Below are positions 26,489-35,228 of a stretch of 64,000 bases of DNA, piece after piece (position 1 is the first letter of the stretch; each line of letters opens with the position of its first letter). The notes below the pieces were generated by a model. That model made no database searches, was not told where the DNA came from, and was given only the letters and a program-made list of their open reading frames with translations. Origin of the DNA: Parvimonas parva (lineage in GTDB: Bacteria; Bacillota; Clostridia; Tissierellales; Peptoniphilaceae); contig NZ_JACVDA010000006.1 in the NCBI RefSeq assembly GCF_016552165.1, positions 1 through 64,000 of the forward strand. Direction: 5' to 3'. The position numbers and the translations under genes are program-made.

Positions 26489-27793
26489 TTAAAAAAATGT
26501 TGCATCTTGTATATCAGTTGCTAAAGAGTCAACTGCTCTTTCAACTAAATCTCTTCTAACTGCATATTCTTTGTCTTTTTCTAAAGCTGCATTACCTACC
26601 GGGTAAGGAATTGCAACTGTTGGTACGATTCTATTAGCTCCAACAGATTTTGAAATTGTAACTATTGTAGCCATATGAACGATTGGAATACCATATCTTT
26701 CAATTTCTTTTACTATCGTTGCACCGCAACGTGTACAAGTACCTCAAGTAGAAGTTAAGATAACACCGTCAACTCCGGCTTCTTTTAATTCTTTACCAAT
26801 TTCAACACCGAATTTTATAGAATTACCAACCGCTGTTCCTGTTCCTGTTGTAGTATAGAAATATTTATAAACTTTTCCAATCTTTCCTTCTTTTTCCATT
26901 TCTTTAAGAATATCAACAGGAGCAACTCTATCAGGCATTTCATTTGCATAAACAGGGTCATATCCACCATGGATTGTACAATAATCTTTTCCTAATTCAC
27001 TTAATCCCGAAACATCATATTTGCCCCATTTTTGTGCAGATGCTGATTGAATCTTATCAGGGTTTCCTAATGGAACAATACCACCTGATGTAACAACTGC
27101 GATAGTTGCTTTTGATAAGTCAGCTATTGCCTTTGCAGGTTCAACTTTATCGAAAACTGGCATTGGAAGTTCTGTTTCAAATTCTTCTCCGTTTAATCTC
27201 TTCATCAACATTTCAGTTGCTCTAATAGCGCCGATTTTTTCAGAGATAACAGTAAGTCTTTTACCTTGAGCAAAATATCCGTCAACTAAAGGTTTAACTA
27301 CTTCGCCATTTAATAATTTTAAAGTTAATTTAGCCATAACAGGTAGGGCTTTTCCCATAGCACTTGCTACATTGCTTGTAGGAACAACATAAGCTATTGA
27401 TTTACAAGCATCAAGTCCAGGGTTTTCTTCAAACATTCCTGTAACAACCGGAATATTATATTTTTCAGTTACAAATTTTGCAACTCCGGCACAAGCCATA
27501 CCATATCTACCGGCATTGAAAGCAGGTCCTGCTACAACAATATTCGGTTGAACTTTTTCCATAACTTCTTCTATAAATTTCAAAGAGCTTTCTAAATTTT
27601 CATTGAAATAGTTATCTCCACAAATAACAGTTCCAACTACTTTTGAATCTTCTCCTAAACTTCTTTCAAAACCCATTGCAGGTCCAACTGCTTTTTCTTC
27701 AAAAGTTGGAGCTACATGAGCCATTTCTTCACCACCAATTTGTCCAAAGAATTGGTTTATATAATATAAAACTTTTTTACTCAAAACTCTCAC
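26489..27793 (-). CDS. grdB: Glycine/sarcosine/betaine reductase protein B, selenoprotein subunit (in-frame UGA = Sec)
   Basis: The frame is 434 codons if the internal TGA (26744-26746) is read as selenocysteine, matching the usual 436-residue GrdB/GrdF/GrdH size. The motif is U-G-T-C-T-R-C with Sec at residue 350. The protein begins with the family signature YINQFFGQIGGEE, continues ICGDNYFNEN and AGPAFNAGRYGMAC, and the part after the Sec codon keeps IVHMATIV and IPYPVGN. Protein B activates the amine substrate and passes it to selenoprotein A. A hairpin suited to Sec insertion follows the UGA. The gene lies 5 bases after the GrdE-type gene. Substrate (glycine, sarcosine or betaine) is not settled, so grdF or grdH remain possible names. 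Confidence 0.93.
26717..26746 (-). promoter_or_regulatory. Sec codon with bacterial SECIS-like hairpin
   Basis: The UGA (26744-26746) is followed 12 bases later by a perfect 6-pair stem, CGTTGC with GCAACG, closing a 3-base loop GGT. The GU in the loop sits about 19-21 bases from the UGA, as expected for a bacterial SECIS element read by SelB. Confidence 0.8.
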
Positions 27794-27798
27794 CTCTC

Positions 27799-29085
27799 TT
27801 AGTATAATTCAACAGTTGCGTTGTGATAACCTATTTCAGAAGTTGCTCCTATAACGGCATTTAATTCACAATCAAGAGTTCCAGTTTCCGGATTATATGC
27901 TCCGTCCCAACCGCCGGCTAAATTAGCGATAGCTTCTGAATCTCCTAAAACTTTATCAGCTTTTTCTAAATGAACAACATGGCTTACATTACCTGTTGAA
28001 ATAACTGCTACTGATTCTTTAGATGTGTCTGTTAATGGTTGACTCATTCCGTCCCAACCTGAACATTCATCTGTTACAAGAACAGTTTTGATACCTTGTT
28101 TTTCAAGTCTAGTACAAATCATTACTAAATCTGAATCCGGATTTCCGTAACCTTCTTCACTAACTATTACACCATTAGCTCCCAGTAATTTACAAAGTTT
28201 AGCAGTGTAATCACAGCATCTGAATTTTCCAGCTAAAGTTGTAAGTTCCGGAGTTAATACAACTCCTACAAAGTTAATGTCTTTTCCATGTCTGCTATAT
28301 AAATCTAAGATACAAGCATTGTTTTGATGTTGATAAGTAGTAATCTTATCACAAGCGGCTACACAGTTACCACTTATTACCGCTCCGTCTAATTCTTCAT
28401 TTGGATGAATTAATGTAGGAAGAGTTTGTCTTGTACAAGTTCCATAAATATATCCATCATGAAGTAATCCTTGTGAAATCATCATTTCAACATAAACAAC
28501 TTTTGGTAAATTTGGATATTTTTTAGTTTCTTCGTCATTATCTCCGATATTATATTCAACAGTTTCATCAATTGTAGCATTTCTTCCTGCTTCTCCAATC
28601 AATTCACTTGCTTTAAGTCCAACAAGTCTAACAACTTCTTCATGTTCATGTGGATGTAATCCGTCAACAACCTTAATGTCAATTACGATATTATATGTCT
28701 TTGAAAATGGAGTCCATTTTGCTCCTTCTCCCCACATATCAATAACACCTTCTTGGAAACCAACTATATCTCCAATAGTAACAACTGCTGCACCATAAAG
28801 CACATTAACAATTCCTTCTCCTAGTTGAGCAACATCAGTTGTAACTCCTGCAAATCCTTTAGCTCCTTGAATCTTTACCCTTGGTTCAATAACGTCCTTT
28901 ACAGGTATAATTCTTGCTTTTTCACCGGGTTTTGCAAAATCAATATCAATATCCTTAACTCCCGGTTCCTTCTTTAATTCATTAACGATTTCCTCTTTGT
29001 TAATAAATAAAGTATGATTTTCAACTTTAGTTTCTTCACCAAAGGCTAAATCTTTAATGAAGATTCTGTTCATTTGAAGTTTCAA
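27799..29085 (-). CDS. grdE: Glycine/sarcosine/betaine reductase protein B, pyruvoyl proprotein subunit (GrdE type)
   Basis: A 428-residue proprotein of the GrdE/GrdG/GrdI family. The processing site is intact: SGN-CVAACDK puts the Asn-Cys cleavage at residues 240-241, where the new N-terminal Cys becomes the pyruvoyl group that forms a Schiff base with the substrate amine. Other family stretches are MWGEGAKWTPFSK near residue 117 and HPHEHEEVVRLVGLKASELIGEAGR near 144-168. It is followed directly by the selenoprotein subunit and preceded by grdX. Genes for GrdA, GrdC and GrdD are absent from this window and must be elsewhere. Confidence 0.92.
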   Translation of the reverse strand: MKLQMNRIFIKDLAFGEETKVENHTLFINKEEIVNELKKEPGVKDIDIDFAKPGEKARIIPVKDVIEPRVKIQGAKGFAGVTTDVAQLGEGIVNVLYGAAVVTIGDIVGFQEGVIDMWGEGAKWTPFSKTYNIVIDIKVVDGLHPHEHEEVVRLVGLKASELIGEAGRNATIDETVEYNIGDNDEETKKYPNLPKVVYVEMMISQGLLHDGYIYGTCTRQTLPTLIHPNEELDGAVISGNCVAACDKITTYQHQNNACILDLYSRHGKDINFVGVVLTPELTTLAGKFRCCDYTAKLCKLLGANGVIVSEEGYGNPDSDLVMICTRLEKQGIKTVLVTDECSGWDGMSQPLTDTSKESVAVISTGNVSHVVHLEKADKVLGDSEAIANLAGGWDGAYNPETGTLDCELNAVIGATSEIGYHNATVELY

Positions 29086-29099
29086 AATACCACCTCCAC

Positions 29100-29477
29100 T
29101 TATATTTCTAACTTGCTAAGTGCTTTATATTCTTCCAATGCACTTTCCACAAGCATTAAATCGACAAATTCATAATCTTTAACATTTTTGAAATCAATGT
29201 TCCGGTTTTTCATAGTAAGATTATATTTGTCAATTGCTTCTTCAATGATTAATACGCTATTTTCATCAAAATTATTTTCATCTTCAATAACAATGCTACG
29301 AATTGATGAAAAAACCATTCTGATACTAGCTGGCAAAGGATGACTTATCAAAGAACATCCTTTATGTATTAAGTCCCTTGTAGTAGTTAAAACATCTATA
29401 TAACTTCCTTCAACAAACTCAACACAATCAAATTTTTCTTTTACCAAAGAATTATTAGATACAATTTTTAAACTCAA
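29100..29477 (-). CDS. grdX: GrdX family protein
   Basis: A small protein (126 residues from the chosen start) matching GrdX, an accessory of unknown role at the head of glycine-reductase-type operons. The conserved part is the L-x-x-x-R-D-L-I-H-K-G..-L-x-x-H-P-L-P-A-S-I-R region near residues 35-55. No ATG is available. I chose TTG at 29475-29477 because AAAGGAAGTGAT lies eight bases before it; GTG at 29484-29486 overlaps that site. The operon promoter is just upstream and the GrdE-type gene follows after 14 bases. Confidence 0.85.
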   Translation of the reverse strand: MSLKIVSNNSLVKEKFDCVEFVEGSYIDVLTTTRDLIHKGCSLISHPLPASIRMVFSSIRSIVIEDENNFDENSVLIIEEAIDKYNLTMKNRNIDFKNVKDYEFVDLMLVESALEEYKALSKLEI

Positions 29478-29502
29478 ATAAATCACTTCCTTTGTTAATT
29501 GT

Positions 29503-29531
29503 ATTATAATATATTATTTTTTGTTTTTCAA
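29503..29531 (-). promoter_or_regulatory. Promoter of the grdX-grdE-grdB operon
   Basis: On the minus strand TTGAAA (29526-29531) and TATAAT (29503-29508) are 17 bases apart. It lies close to the ribosome-binding site of grdX, leaving a leader of about 20 bases. Confidence 0.75.
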
Positions 29532-29785
29532 AAGTATTTTATAAGTTTTTTATTATTTGAAAATGTTTTTTATTGTAAAATTATTAAAAAACTATTAATT
29601 TTAAACATTTAAAAAAATATAAAATTTTTTTATGAAAACATACATTTTCACAACAAAAAATTTCAAAAATGAAACAATTATTTTAAAATTTTTTAAGATA
29701 AATTTATTATTTATTTTTTTAGCAATTAAATTTATTAATGTTAAAAACTATTTATTTGTTCACGATAAAATACTAAAAAAATATT

Positions 29786-29814
29786 TTGATATAAATTTAA
29801 AAATAGTTTATAAT
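29786..29814 (+). promoter_or_regulatory. Promoter of small membrane-protein gene
   Basis: TTGATA (29786-29791) and TATAAT (29809-29814) are 17 bases apart, with the start codon 17 bases downstream. Confidence 0.7.
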
Positions 29815-29831
29815 AAATATGAGATGATTAT

Positions 29832-30077
29832 ATGCTTTATATAATATTTTTATTACTATTAATAGATATTTTTTGCATTGGAATAGTTTTTAAAAAAACT
29901 AAGGATTTAAACTTTCTTTTAACCTTTGCTATTGAATTTACAATAATGTTCATAATTTTTTATTCTTTAGACAATTTAAGTTTAATAAAATCTTTAGCAT
30001 GGAGTTTAGGTTTTGTTCCATTTGTGGTAATTGCATCTTTACTATGGTTTAAACATAATAACAACAAAAAAAAGTGA
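29832..30077 (+). CDS. Small hydrophobic membrane protein
   Basis: I do not recognise this 81-residue protein. It has three hydrophobic segments (about residues 2-20, 27-46 and 53-72), with KKTK in the first loop and a Lys/Asn-rich cytoplasmic tail. It has its own promoter, a ribosome-binding site (GAGATGATT) and a terminator, so it is probably a real gene. It stands between the divergent reductase operon and the GntR gene. Confidence 0.6.
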   Translation: MLYIIFLLLLIDIFCIGIVFKKTKDLNFLLTFAIEFTIMFIIFYSLDNLSLIKSLAWSLGFVPFVVIASLLWFKHNNNKKK

Positions 30078-30098
30078 TTAGCTAGTCTAATCACTTTT
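30068..30098. terminator. Bidirectional terminator
   Basis: An 11-pair stem (arms 30071-30081 and 30087-30097) with a 5-base loop has A residues on one side and T residues on the other. It serves the small membrane-protein gene and the convergent GntR gene. Confidence 0.8.
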
Positions 30099-30103
30099 AC
30101 ATT

Positions 30104-30745
30104 TTACAATAATGCTGATTTTATTTTTTCTACAAAGTCCTCAATATGTTCTCTTGCATACTTTTCAGCCATTTCTTCATCTTTCTTTTCAAAAGCCTCT
30201 ACAATTTTTTTGAAAGTTCTTGTAAAGATTTCCATATCACTAAAATATATATCACAATAATGCCATAATCTTTCTGTTTGACAATGTAAATCTGTTAATA
30301 TATCTATAAGCCAAGTATTAGCACAAGATTTAGTAACTATTTTATGAAATTCTTCGTCAAGCAAAATTGCCTCTTGATAATTTTTAGTTGTATCATAAGT
30401 TTCTAATGTTGAAACAATTTCTTTTAATCTCTTTATATTTTCATCTGTCAATTTTGAAACTGCAAGTTTTGTCGCTAATGGATCTAAAACTTTAGTAACT
30501 TCAAAAAGTGATTTTATATTTAAAAAGTTTAGTGTCGCAACCTGTACCCCATATCTTGGAACAATATCCACCAACTTTATGGCCTCTAATTGTTGAAATA
30601 CAGTTCTTATCGGCGTTCTGCTAACACCAAATTCTTCTGAAAGTTCAATTTCATTTAAAATCTTTCCGGGTTCATATTCCAAAGTTACTATACGTTCTTT
30701 TAATATGTTAAAAATTTCTTCTTTAGTTTTTCCTTTTTCCTTCAT
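30104..30745 (-). CDS. GntR family transcriptional regulator (FCD type)
   Basis: A 213-residue regulator. The N-terminal winged helix shows LEYEPGKILNEIELSEEFGVSRTPIRTVFQQLEAIKLV, the classic GntR recognition helix. The C-terminal part is the all-helical FCD ligand domain with LDEEFHK and two histidine-containing helices (WHYCDIYF, HIEDFV), fitting the FadR subfamily that senses small carboxylates through a metal. It lies near the reductase operon and the transporter, whose expression it may control. The neighbour upstream in the same direction is an unknown 405-residue protein 12 bases away. Confidence 0.87.
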   Translation of the reverse strand: MKEKGKTKEEIFNILKERIVTLEYEPGKILNEIELSEEFGVSRTPIRTVFQQLEAIKLVDIVPRYGVQVATLNFLNIKSLFEVTKVLDPLATKLAVSKLTDENIKRLKEIVSTLETYDTTKNYQEAILLDEEFHKIVTKSCANTWLIDILTDLHCQTERLWHYCDIYFSDMEIFTRTFKKIVEAFEKKDEEMAEKYAREHIEDFVEKIKSALL

Positions 30746-30757
30746 AAAAAATCTCTC

Positions 30758-31975
30758 CTACATTAGCTCAGTCATATGTTTTATTATATCCATAGATTCT
30801 GTGCCTAAAACAGAAATTTCATACATTTTATTTCTTTTTACATCAATAATTTGACAATTTGTTTCTTCACAATTCATATCATTTTGATTTTCGATAGAAA
30901 CATATCCATATTCATCGTCCATATTTTCAAATCCCATAAAAAATTTATTTTTATTAGCAGTATCTGAAATTAAAATTTTAAAATCTTTTGAACTATTTTC
31001 AGATAAATGTTTTTCGTCAAATTCAAAGTTTTTAAAGTTTTCATATTCACTTAAAAATATCGCATTATCAGTTGTTAAATATCCTTTAACCTTACTATTG
31101 TATTCAAACCAACTTGGTATTCTCAAGTTAAAATCTAAATTTTTTAAGAATTTATCGTAAAAATGGTATCCTACTTCATATCTAACTTTTCTGTATGCAA
31201 AGTTTGATGATGAGAATTTATCAACACCTAAGTATTTATATATCTCTCTTGAATATTTTTGTGGCAGATGTATTTGTACATTATTTTCAATCAAATTATC
31301 GAACATAAACATAACCATAGACAATCTTTCATCAAAATCATCAACCAATGTCAAATCTTTTAAATTATTCCAAACATGGTATAATAAATAATTTTCATTT
31401 GAATAAGCATCTTCAACTTTTTCATTAAACAAGAACAATCTTTCGCAAACAGCATCTGTTCCCTCTTCATTTAACTTTTCAAACTCAAAAAGAGAAATCA
31501 CTCCTGTATATGCACAAATATAATCTTCTGTTGTTATCGGAAAAGTTTTTTGATTATCCATAAGTATTGACCTTGCTCTAATATCATCTTTATTATTCAA
31601 GATAAATTCTACTCTTTCTTTCATCCAAGTAGTAAATAATACTTTAAGTTTTTCAAAATCATTATCCTTATAAAAACCTGTATCATCTTTAATTTCAAAT
31701 TTGCAACCTAAAAATGCAAAAAATTCATTTAGAAAATCAACAACTAGACAATGATAACCTGCTCCATAATAGCAAGTTTCCGTTCTCATCTCTATTTCTT
31801 CATCAATTTTAAAATTTAAAGAAAGATAAGGTAAAATTTCAAAATTTAAAACTATTGCTCCATCACTCTCTTCTAATGAATATCCATAATTATCGTCCTC
31901 TGCAAATTCATCAACTTTTTCTAAAAATCCATCTATATCATATTGAAATTTAACACTTATTCCAAAATTTTCCAT
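30758..31975 (-). CDS. Hypothetical protein, probably co-transcribed with GntR gene
   Basis: I do not recognise this 405-residue protein. It is acidic and rich in Asp, Glu, Phe and Tyr, has no signal peptide or membrane segment, and should be cytoplasmic. Patches such as CYYGAGYHCLVVDFL near residue 88 and LFLFNEKVEDAY near 185 stand out, without a known catalytic motif. The start follows AGAGGTG. It ends 12 bases before the GntR regulator, so the two form an operon. Confidence 0.6.
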   Translation of the reverse strand: MENFGISVKFQYDIDGFLEKVDEFAEDDNYGYSLEESDGAIVLNFEILPYLSLNFKIDEEIEMRTETCYYGAGYHCLVVDFLNEFFAFLGCKFEIKDDTGFYKDNDFEKLKVLFTTWMKERVEFILNNKDDIRARSILMDNQKTFPITTEDYICAYTGVISLFEFEKLNEEGTDAVCERLFLFNEKVEDAYSNENYLLYHVWNNLKDLTLVDDFDERLSMVMFMFDNLIENNVQIHLPQKYSREIYKYLGVDKFSSSNFAYRKVRYEVGYHFYDKFLKNLDFNLRIPSWFEYNSKVKGYLTTDNAIFLSEYENFKNFEFDEKHLSENSSKDFKILISDTANKNKFFMGFENMDDEYGYVSIENQNDMNCEETNCQIIDVKRNKMYEISVLGTESMDIIKHMTELM

Positions 31976-32112
31976 AAAACACCTCTGTATATTTAATCAC
32001 ATTTGTAACTTATTTTATCATAAATTTCAAACAATATCAAACTGTTAAATAGAGTTATTTTTGTGGTATAATCTATTTAGTATAAAAATATTTTATAAAA
32101 GAGGGGGCTGTT

Positions 32113-32502
32113 ATGAAAGAAAAATTTTTAAACTTTATGAAAGACAGATATGGTGGAGATATTTTAAACCGAATAATTTTATATTTTGCAATAGGTTTTT
32201 CTATTGCTAATCTATTTAAAAGAAGTGATATTTTTACAATTATTTCTATTTTGCTAATTGCTATTGTATTTTTTAGAGCATTTTCAAAAAATAAAAGAAA
32301 AAGAGCAATGGAGCAACTAAAATTTTTCAATTTAATTTCTCCAATATATTCAAAACTTTTAAAGTTCGCATCAAAAGATAGAAAAAATTACATATATTTC
32401 AAATGTAAAAATTGCAAACAAGAACTAAGAATCCCAAGAGGAAAAGGAAAGATAAAAGTTACTTGTCCACATTGCAAGCACGAAGAAATTAGAAAAAGCT
32501 AG
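32113..32502 (+). CDS. Membrane protein with C-terminal zinc ribbon
   Basis: The 129-residue protein has two closely spaced hydrophobic segments (about 18-33 and 41-57), a basic stretch KNKRKRAMEQ, then a zinc ribbon with CKNC near residue 97 and CPHC near 119, spaced 17-18 residues apart. Such short membrane-anchored zinc ribbons recur in Clostridia-like genomes, but their role is unknown to me. It is monocistronic. AGAGGGGG precedes the start and a terminator follows the stop. Confidence 0.7.
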   Translation: MKEKFLNFMKDRYGGDILNRIILYFAIGFSIANLFKRSDIFTIISILLIAIVFFRAFSKNKRKRAMEQLKFFNLISPIYSKLLKFASKDRKNYIYFKCKNCKQELRIPRGKGKIKVTCPHCKHEEIRKS

Positions 32503-32520
32503 GAAAAACCTAGCTTTTTT
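32491..32520. terminator. Bidirectional terminator
   Basis: An 11-pair stem (arms 32493-32503 and 32509-32519) with an A5 loop and a T run on the plus strand. It overlaps the end of the zinc-ribbon gene. Confidence 0.85.
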
Positions 32521-32575
32521 ATACAACTAAAATAAAGTACAAAAACAATGATATGATTAAATAAAGTACCCAAAA

Positions 32576-32659
32576 TTAAATGTCAAATTTTTTCTTTGGA
32601 AATTCATCAAGTTCTTGTAAAAATATGTCTTTAATTAAATTTACAAAAAATTTTTTCAT
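32576..32659 (-). other. In-frame 27-codon extension after the apbE stop codon
   Basis: After the TAG of apbE the same frame continues as I, then MKKFFVNLIKDIFLQELDEF and a short KKKFDI tail before TAA. No ribosome-binding site precedes this ATG. It could be a truncated former C-terminus, a rare readthrough product or chance. Confidence 0.3.
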
Positions 32660-32662
32660 AAT

Positions 32663-33772
32663 CTATTTATTTGTAGCACCTTTACTTTGCAATAATTTTT
32701 CCATATTTTTAGTATAATGAACACTTCCGTCTGCAAGTATCCAAAAAGCCTCTGTACCTTCAACTTTTTCTAAAAGTTTTTTTCCTTCTTCAACGTCCAT
32801 TAAAAATAAACTTGTTGAAATAAAATCGGCAAGTCCTGAGTCTTTGCATAGAATTGTAACACTTTTAATTTTATCTTTAGGATAACCTGTTTGTGGGTCA
32901 ATAATATGATTATAAGCCTTATCATCTACAAAATAAAATCTTTGGTAATCTCCACTTGTTACGGCACAAGTTTCATCTGTAAAAATAACTTCTTGAATTT
33001 CAACCTTTTTTGAATCAAAAGTAGGTGCTTGAATACCGATTCCCCATTTATTTTTATCTTTTTCTAAAGGACTACCGATAGCTTTTACATTTCCTCCAGC
33101 TGAAATTATTGCACTTTTAAGTCCCATTTCTTTTAGTTTATTCATAACTTTTTCAACAGAATATCCCTTTGCAATAGCTCCAACATCAAGTCGCATATCT
33201 TTATCTTTTAGAAAAACCGTACTTTTTTCTTTATCAATTACAATATTATCAATATTTGTATGTTTCAATCCCTCTTTTATCTTATTTGCATCAGGTAATT
33301 TACCTTTAAGATTAACAGACAAGTCCTTTTCTGCTCTCCAAAGAGTTGTTACACTCCCAAGTCCGATATTAGTTTTATTAGACAACTTCTTATAGTTCTC
33401 AATAGAAAATTCCAAAAGCTCTATGATTTCCTTATCCACCTTTACAGGTTCTTTTCCTGCATTATCATTAATCGTCTTTATATTATTTTCATTCGCATTT
33501 TCAAAAGAATTATAAAGGTTATGATATCTTTTCATATCCTCTTCTAAAAATTTGAAATATTTATTAAATTCTTTTTCACTCGCACAATATGCACTAAAAG
33601 CTATATCCGTATCAAAAACTCCAAAAAATCCCTTTGAAAACTTTTTAAAACTTGCACTTTCATTTTCCTTAACTTCTTTTTTAGTTGTTACCTTTTCAGT
33701 ATTCTTCGAACAAGCACTAAAAACTAAACAACATAATAACAAAACTATAATACTTTTATTAAATTTCTTCAT
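32663..33772 (-). CDS. apbE: FAD:protein FMN transferase (ApbE), lipoprotein
   Basis: The 369-residue protein has a lipoprotein signal with lipobox FSAC (Cys near residue 20). The ApbE domain shows FFGVFDTDIAFSAY, LDVGAIAKGYSVEKVMN near residue 196 (the conserved G-x-x-x-K-G), AIISAGGNVKAIG near 221, and the Mg-binding DPQTGYPKDKIKSVTI near 293. It attaches FMN by a phosphodiester to Thr/Ser of extracytoplasmic flavoproteins such as Rnf or Nqr subunits or other FMN-binding proteins. None of those targets is encoded nearby. It lies 15 bases after the kinase-like gene. Confidence 0.93.
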   Translation of the reverse strand: MKKFNKSIIVLLLCCLVFSACSKNTEKVTTKKEVKENESASFKKFSKGFFGVFDTDIAFSAYCASEKEFNKYFKFLEEDMKRYHNLYNSFENANENNIKTINDNAGKEPVKVDKEIIELLEFSIENYKKLSNKTNIGLGSVTTLWRAEKDLSVNLKGKLPDANKIKEGLKHTNIDNIVIDKEKSTVFLKDKDMRLDVGAIAKGYSVEKVMNKLKEMGLKSAIISAGGNVKAIGSPLEKDKNKWGIGIQAPTFDSKKVEIQEVIFTDETCAVTSGDYQRFYFVDDKAYNHIIDPQTGYPKDKIKSVTILCKDSGLADFISTSLFLMDVEEGKKLLEKVEGTEAFWILADGSVHYTKNMEKLLQSKGATNK

Positions 33773-33787
33773 CTTCCCACAACTTTA

Positions 33788-34660
33788 CTAAAAATTTTTA
33801 TGTCTTAAATACCAAATAGGATATATACTTGAAAATCCGTCATAAACATCGTTAATCTCTTTTATTTTCTCTGTTATATATTCGTCATCGACATTCTTGT
33901 TTTCTACAAAAATATCATATAAATTTTCAATTATAGTATATACTCCTAAAAGTTTAAAAAATGCTCTTGGAACATTATTGTCAAAATATCCATTAACAAC
34001 ACCTGTCAATAAACTGGAATTATTTTCGTGATATAAATTCATATTTCTAAATTCAAAATATGAATCTGACCTTAAAATTTTGTACTCCTCGATTATTTGA
34101 AACTTGCCGTCTTTTGAAATTTTTATATCCTCAAGCCCATTAATTCCGATAATGGTTGTACAAGTTCTCTCCTTCAAACAATATCTGTTTCTTTCAAGAA
34201 AATCAAAAAGAACATATTCTAAATTTCCCCTGTACTTTCCAAGTCCGTACTTATGCAAAAATTTATTTATTCTATAATTATAATGCTTATTCCACCTACC
34301 ACAATCCGCTCCTTGAAAGCTCTTGTGGTATTCAAAAATAAATCTTCCTATTTCAAAACCAATCTTATAAGCATCATCATCACTTAAACTATTTTTTTCA
34401 TCAACAACAAAAGGAATAATTCTATAACAAAACTTATCGTCCAAAATTCCAATATTCTCATAAGAAATATTGGAAAAATTATTTGATAAATTATTTAAAC
34501 AATCAAAAATTTTATTTATCTTGGAAAATTTTCCATAAGGAAATAAATTCAAAATAAACTTTTCTTTTTCGTTTTCTAAAAAAAATTCCTTGTCATTTAT
34601 TTTTTCTACTCTTAAATTTTTATTCTTTATAAATTCTATATTTTTAACTAATTCAAGCAT
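33788..34660 (-). CDS. Hypothetical protein, possibly a degenerate aminoglycoside-phosphotransferase-fold protein
   Basis: A 290-residue cytoplasmic protein that I cannot name with certainty. The pattern IGRFIFEYHKSFQGAD near residue 127, a central stretch IIGINGLEDIKISKDGKFQIIEEY near 189-211, and ENLYDIFVENK near 248 is laid out like APH/choline-kinase-fold proteins. The catalytic H-G-D loop and the DFG-like Asp are not recognisable. If the fold is right it has lost kinase chemistry or diverged strongly. It sits between mazF and apbE. Confidence 0.4.
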   Translation of the reverse strand: MLELVKNIEFIKNKNLRVEKINDKEFFLENEKEKFILNLFPYGKFSKINKIFDCLNNLSNNFSNISYENIGILDDKFCYRIIPFVVDEKNSLSDDDAYKIGFEIGRFIFEYHKSFQGADCGRWNKHYNYRINKFLHKYGLGKYRGNLEYVLFDFLERNRYCLKERTCTTIIGINGLEDIKISKDGKFQIIEEYKILRSDSYFEFRNMNLYHENNSSLLTGVVNGYFDNNVPRAFFKLLGVYTIIENLYDIFVENKNVDDEYITEKIKEINDVYDGFSSIYPIWYLRHKNF

Positions 34661-34676
34661 AATTTCCCTCTATGTA

Positions 34677-35015
34677 TTAAACTCCAACAGACTTTATAAG
34701 AGCCTCATTAACTTTTTTCATAAAGAACTCATCAGTAAAACCGACTTTTTCTCTAAGCCTTTTTTTATCTATCGTTCTTATTTGCTCCAATAACACCACA
34801 GAATTTTTAGGAAGTCCAAATTCTGATGAAACTTCAACATGAGTAGGAAGTTTCACTTTATTCATCTGAGAAGTTATAGCTGCAATAATAACAGTTGGAC
34901 TATATTTGTTTCCAATATCATTTTGCACGACCAAAACAGGCCTTACTCCCCCTTGTTCTGAACCAACAACGGGACTTAAATCAGCATAAAAAATATCGCC
35001 TCTTTTTACCTTCAT
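34677..35015 (-). CDS. mazF: MazF/PemK family endoribonuclease toxin
   Basis: The 112-residue protein is a full-length MazF/PemK family member. It starts [28 protein letters not shown], with the conserved RGD and RPV..Q elements. It continues [16 protein letters not shown] and ends with [15 protein letters not shown], which holds the catalytic Arg/Thr region of the Bacillus type. MazF cuts mRNA at short sequence motifs. No antitoxin (MazE-like) gene is seen upstream, where one is expected. The genes alr or acpS that often flank it are also missing. Confidence 0.9.
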   Translation of the reverse strand: MKVKRGDIFYADLSPVVGSEQGGVRPVLVVQNDIGNKYSPTVIIAAITSQMNKVKLPTHVEVSSEFGLPKNSVVLLEQIRTIDKKRLREKVGFTDEFFMKKVNEALIKSVGV

Positions 35016-35131
35016 ATATTTTTTCTTTTAGCAAAAACTAAAAGCACTCCCTCTTAAATAATCTTATTTAATTATTATATAGTTTTATGGAAAATAAATC
35101 AATACTTAATAATTATTATTGAAAAAAATCG

Positions 35132-35155
35132 AAAAAAAACGCCCGAACGGATGTT
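35132..35155 (-). terminator. Terminator downstream of small membrane ORF
   Basis: On the minus strand a GC-rich 7-position stem (one A-C mismatch, loop GTTC) is followed by eight T residues. The nearest minus-strand reading frame upstream is the 37-codon ORF at 35229-35342. Confidence 0.55.
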
Positions 35156-35228
35156 TAAAAGTTAATATAATTTTTGTTCTTATTATTCTAAATTTCATAT
35201 GAAATTATATATACTAAATAATTCAATA

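Noticed and set aside
26489-27793. The GrdB-type gene as a pseudogene split by a stop codon
   Set aside because: The stop is TGA exactly at the family Sec position, the frame continues with intact family sequence, and a suitable hairpin follows.
29632-29844. A 70-codon plus-strand frame before the small membrane-protein gene
   Set aside because: It is low-complexity A/T sequence with no ribosome-binding site, and a good promoter for the next gene lies inside it.
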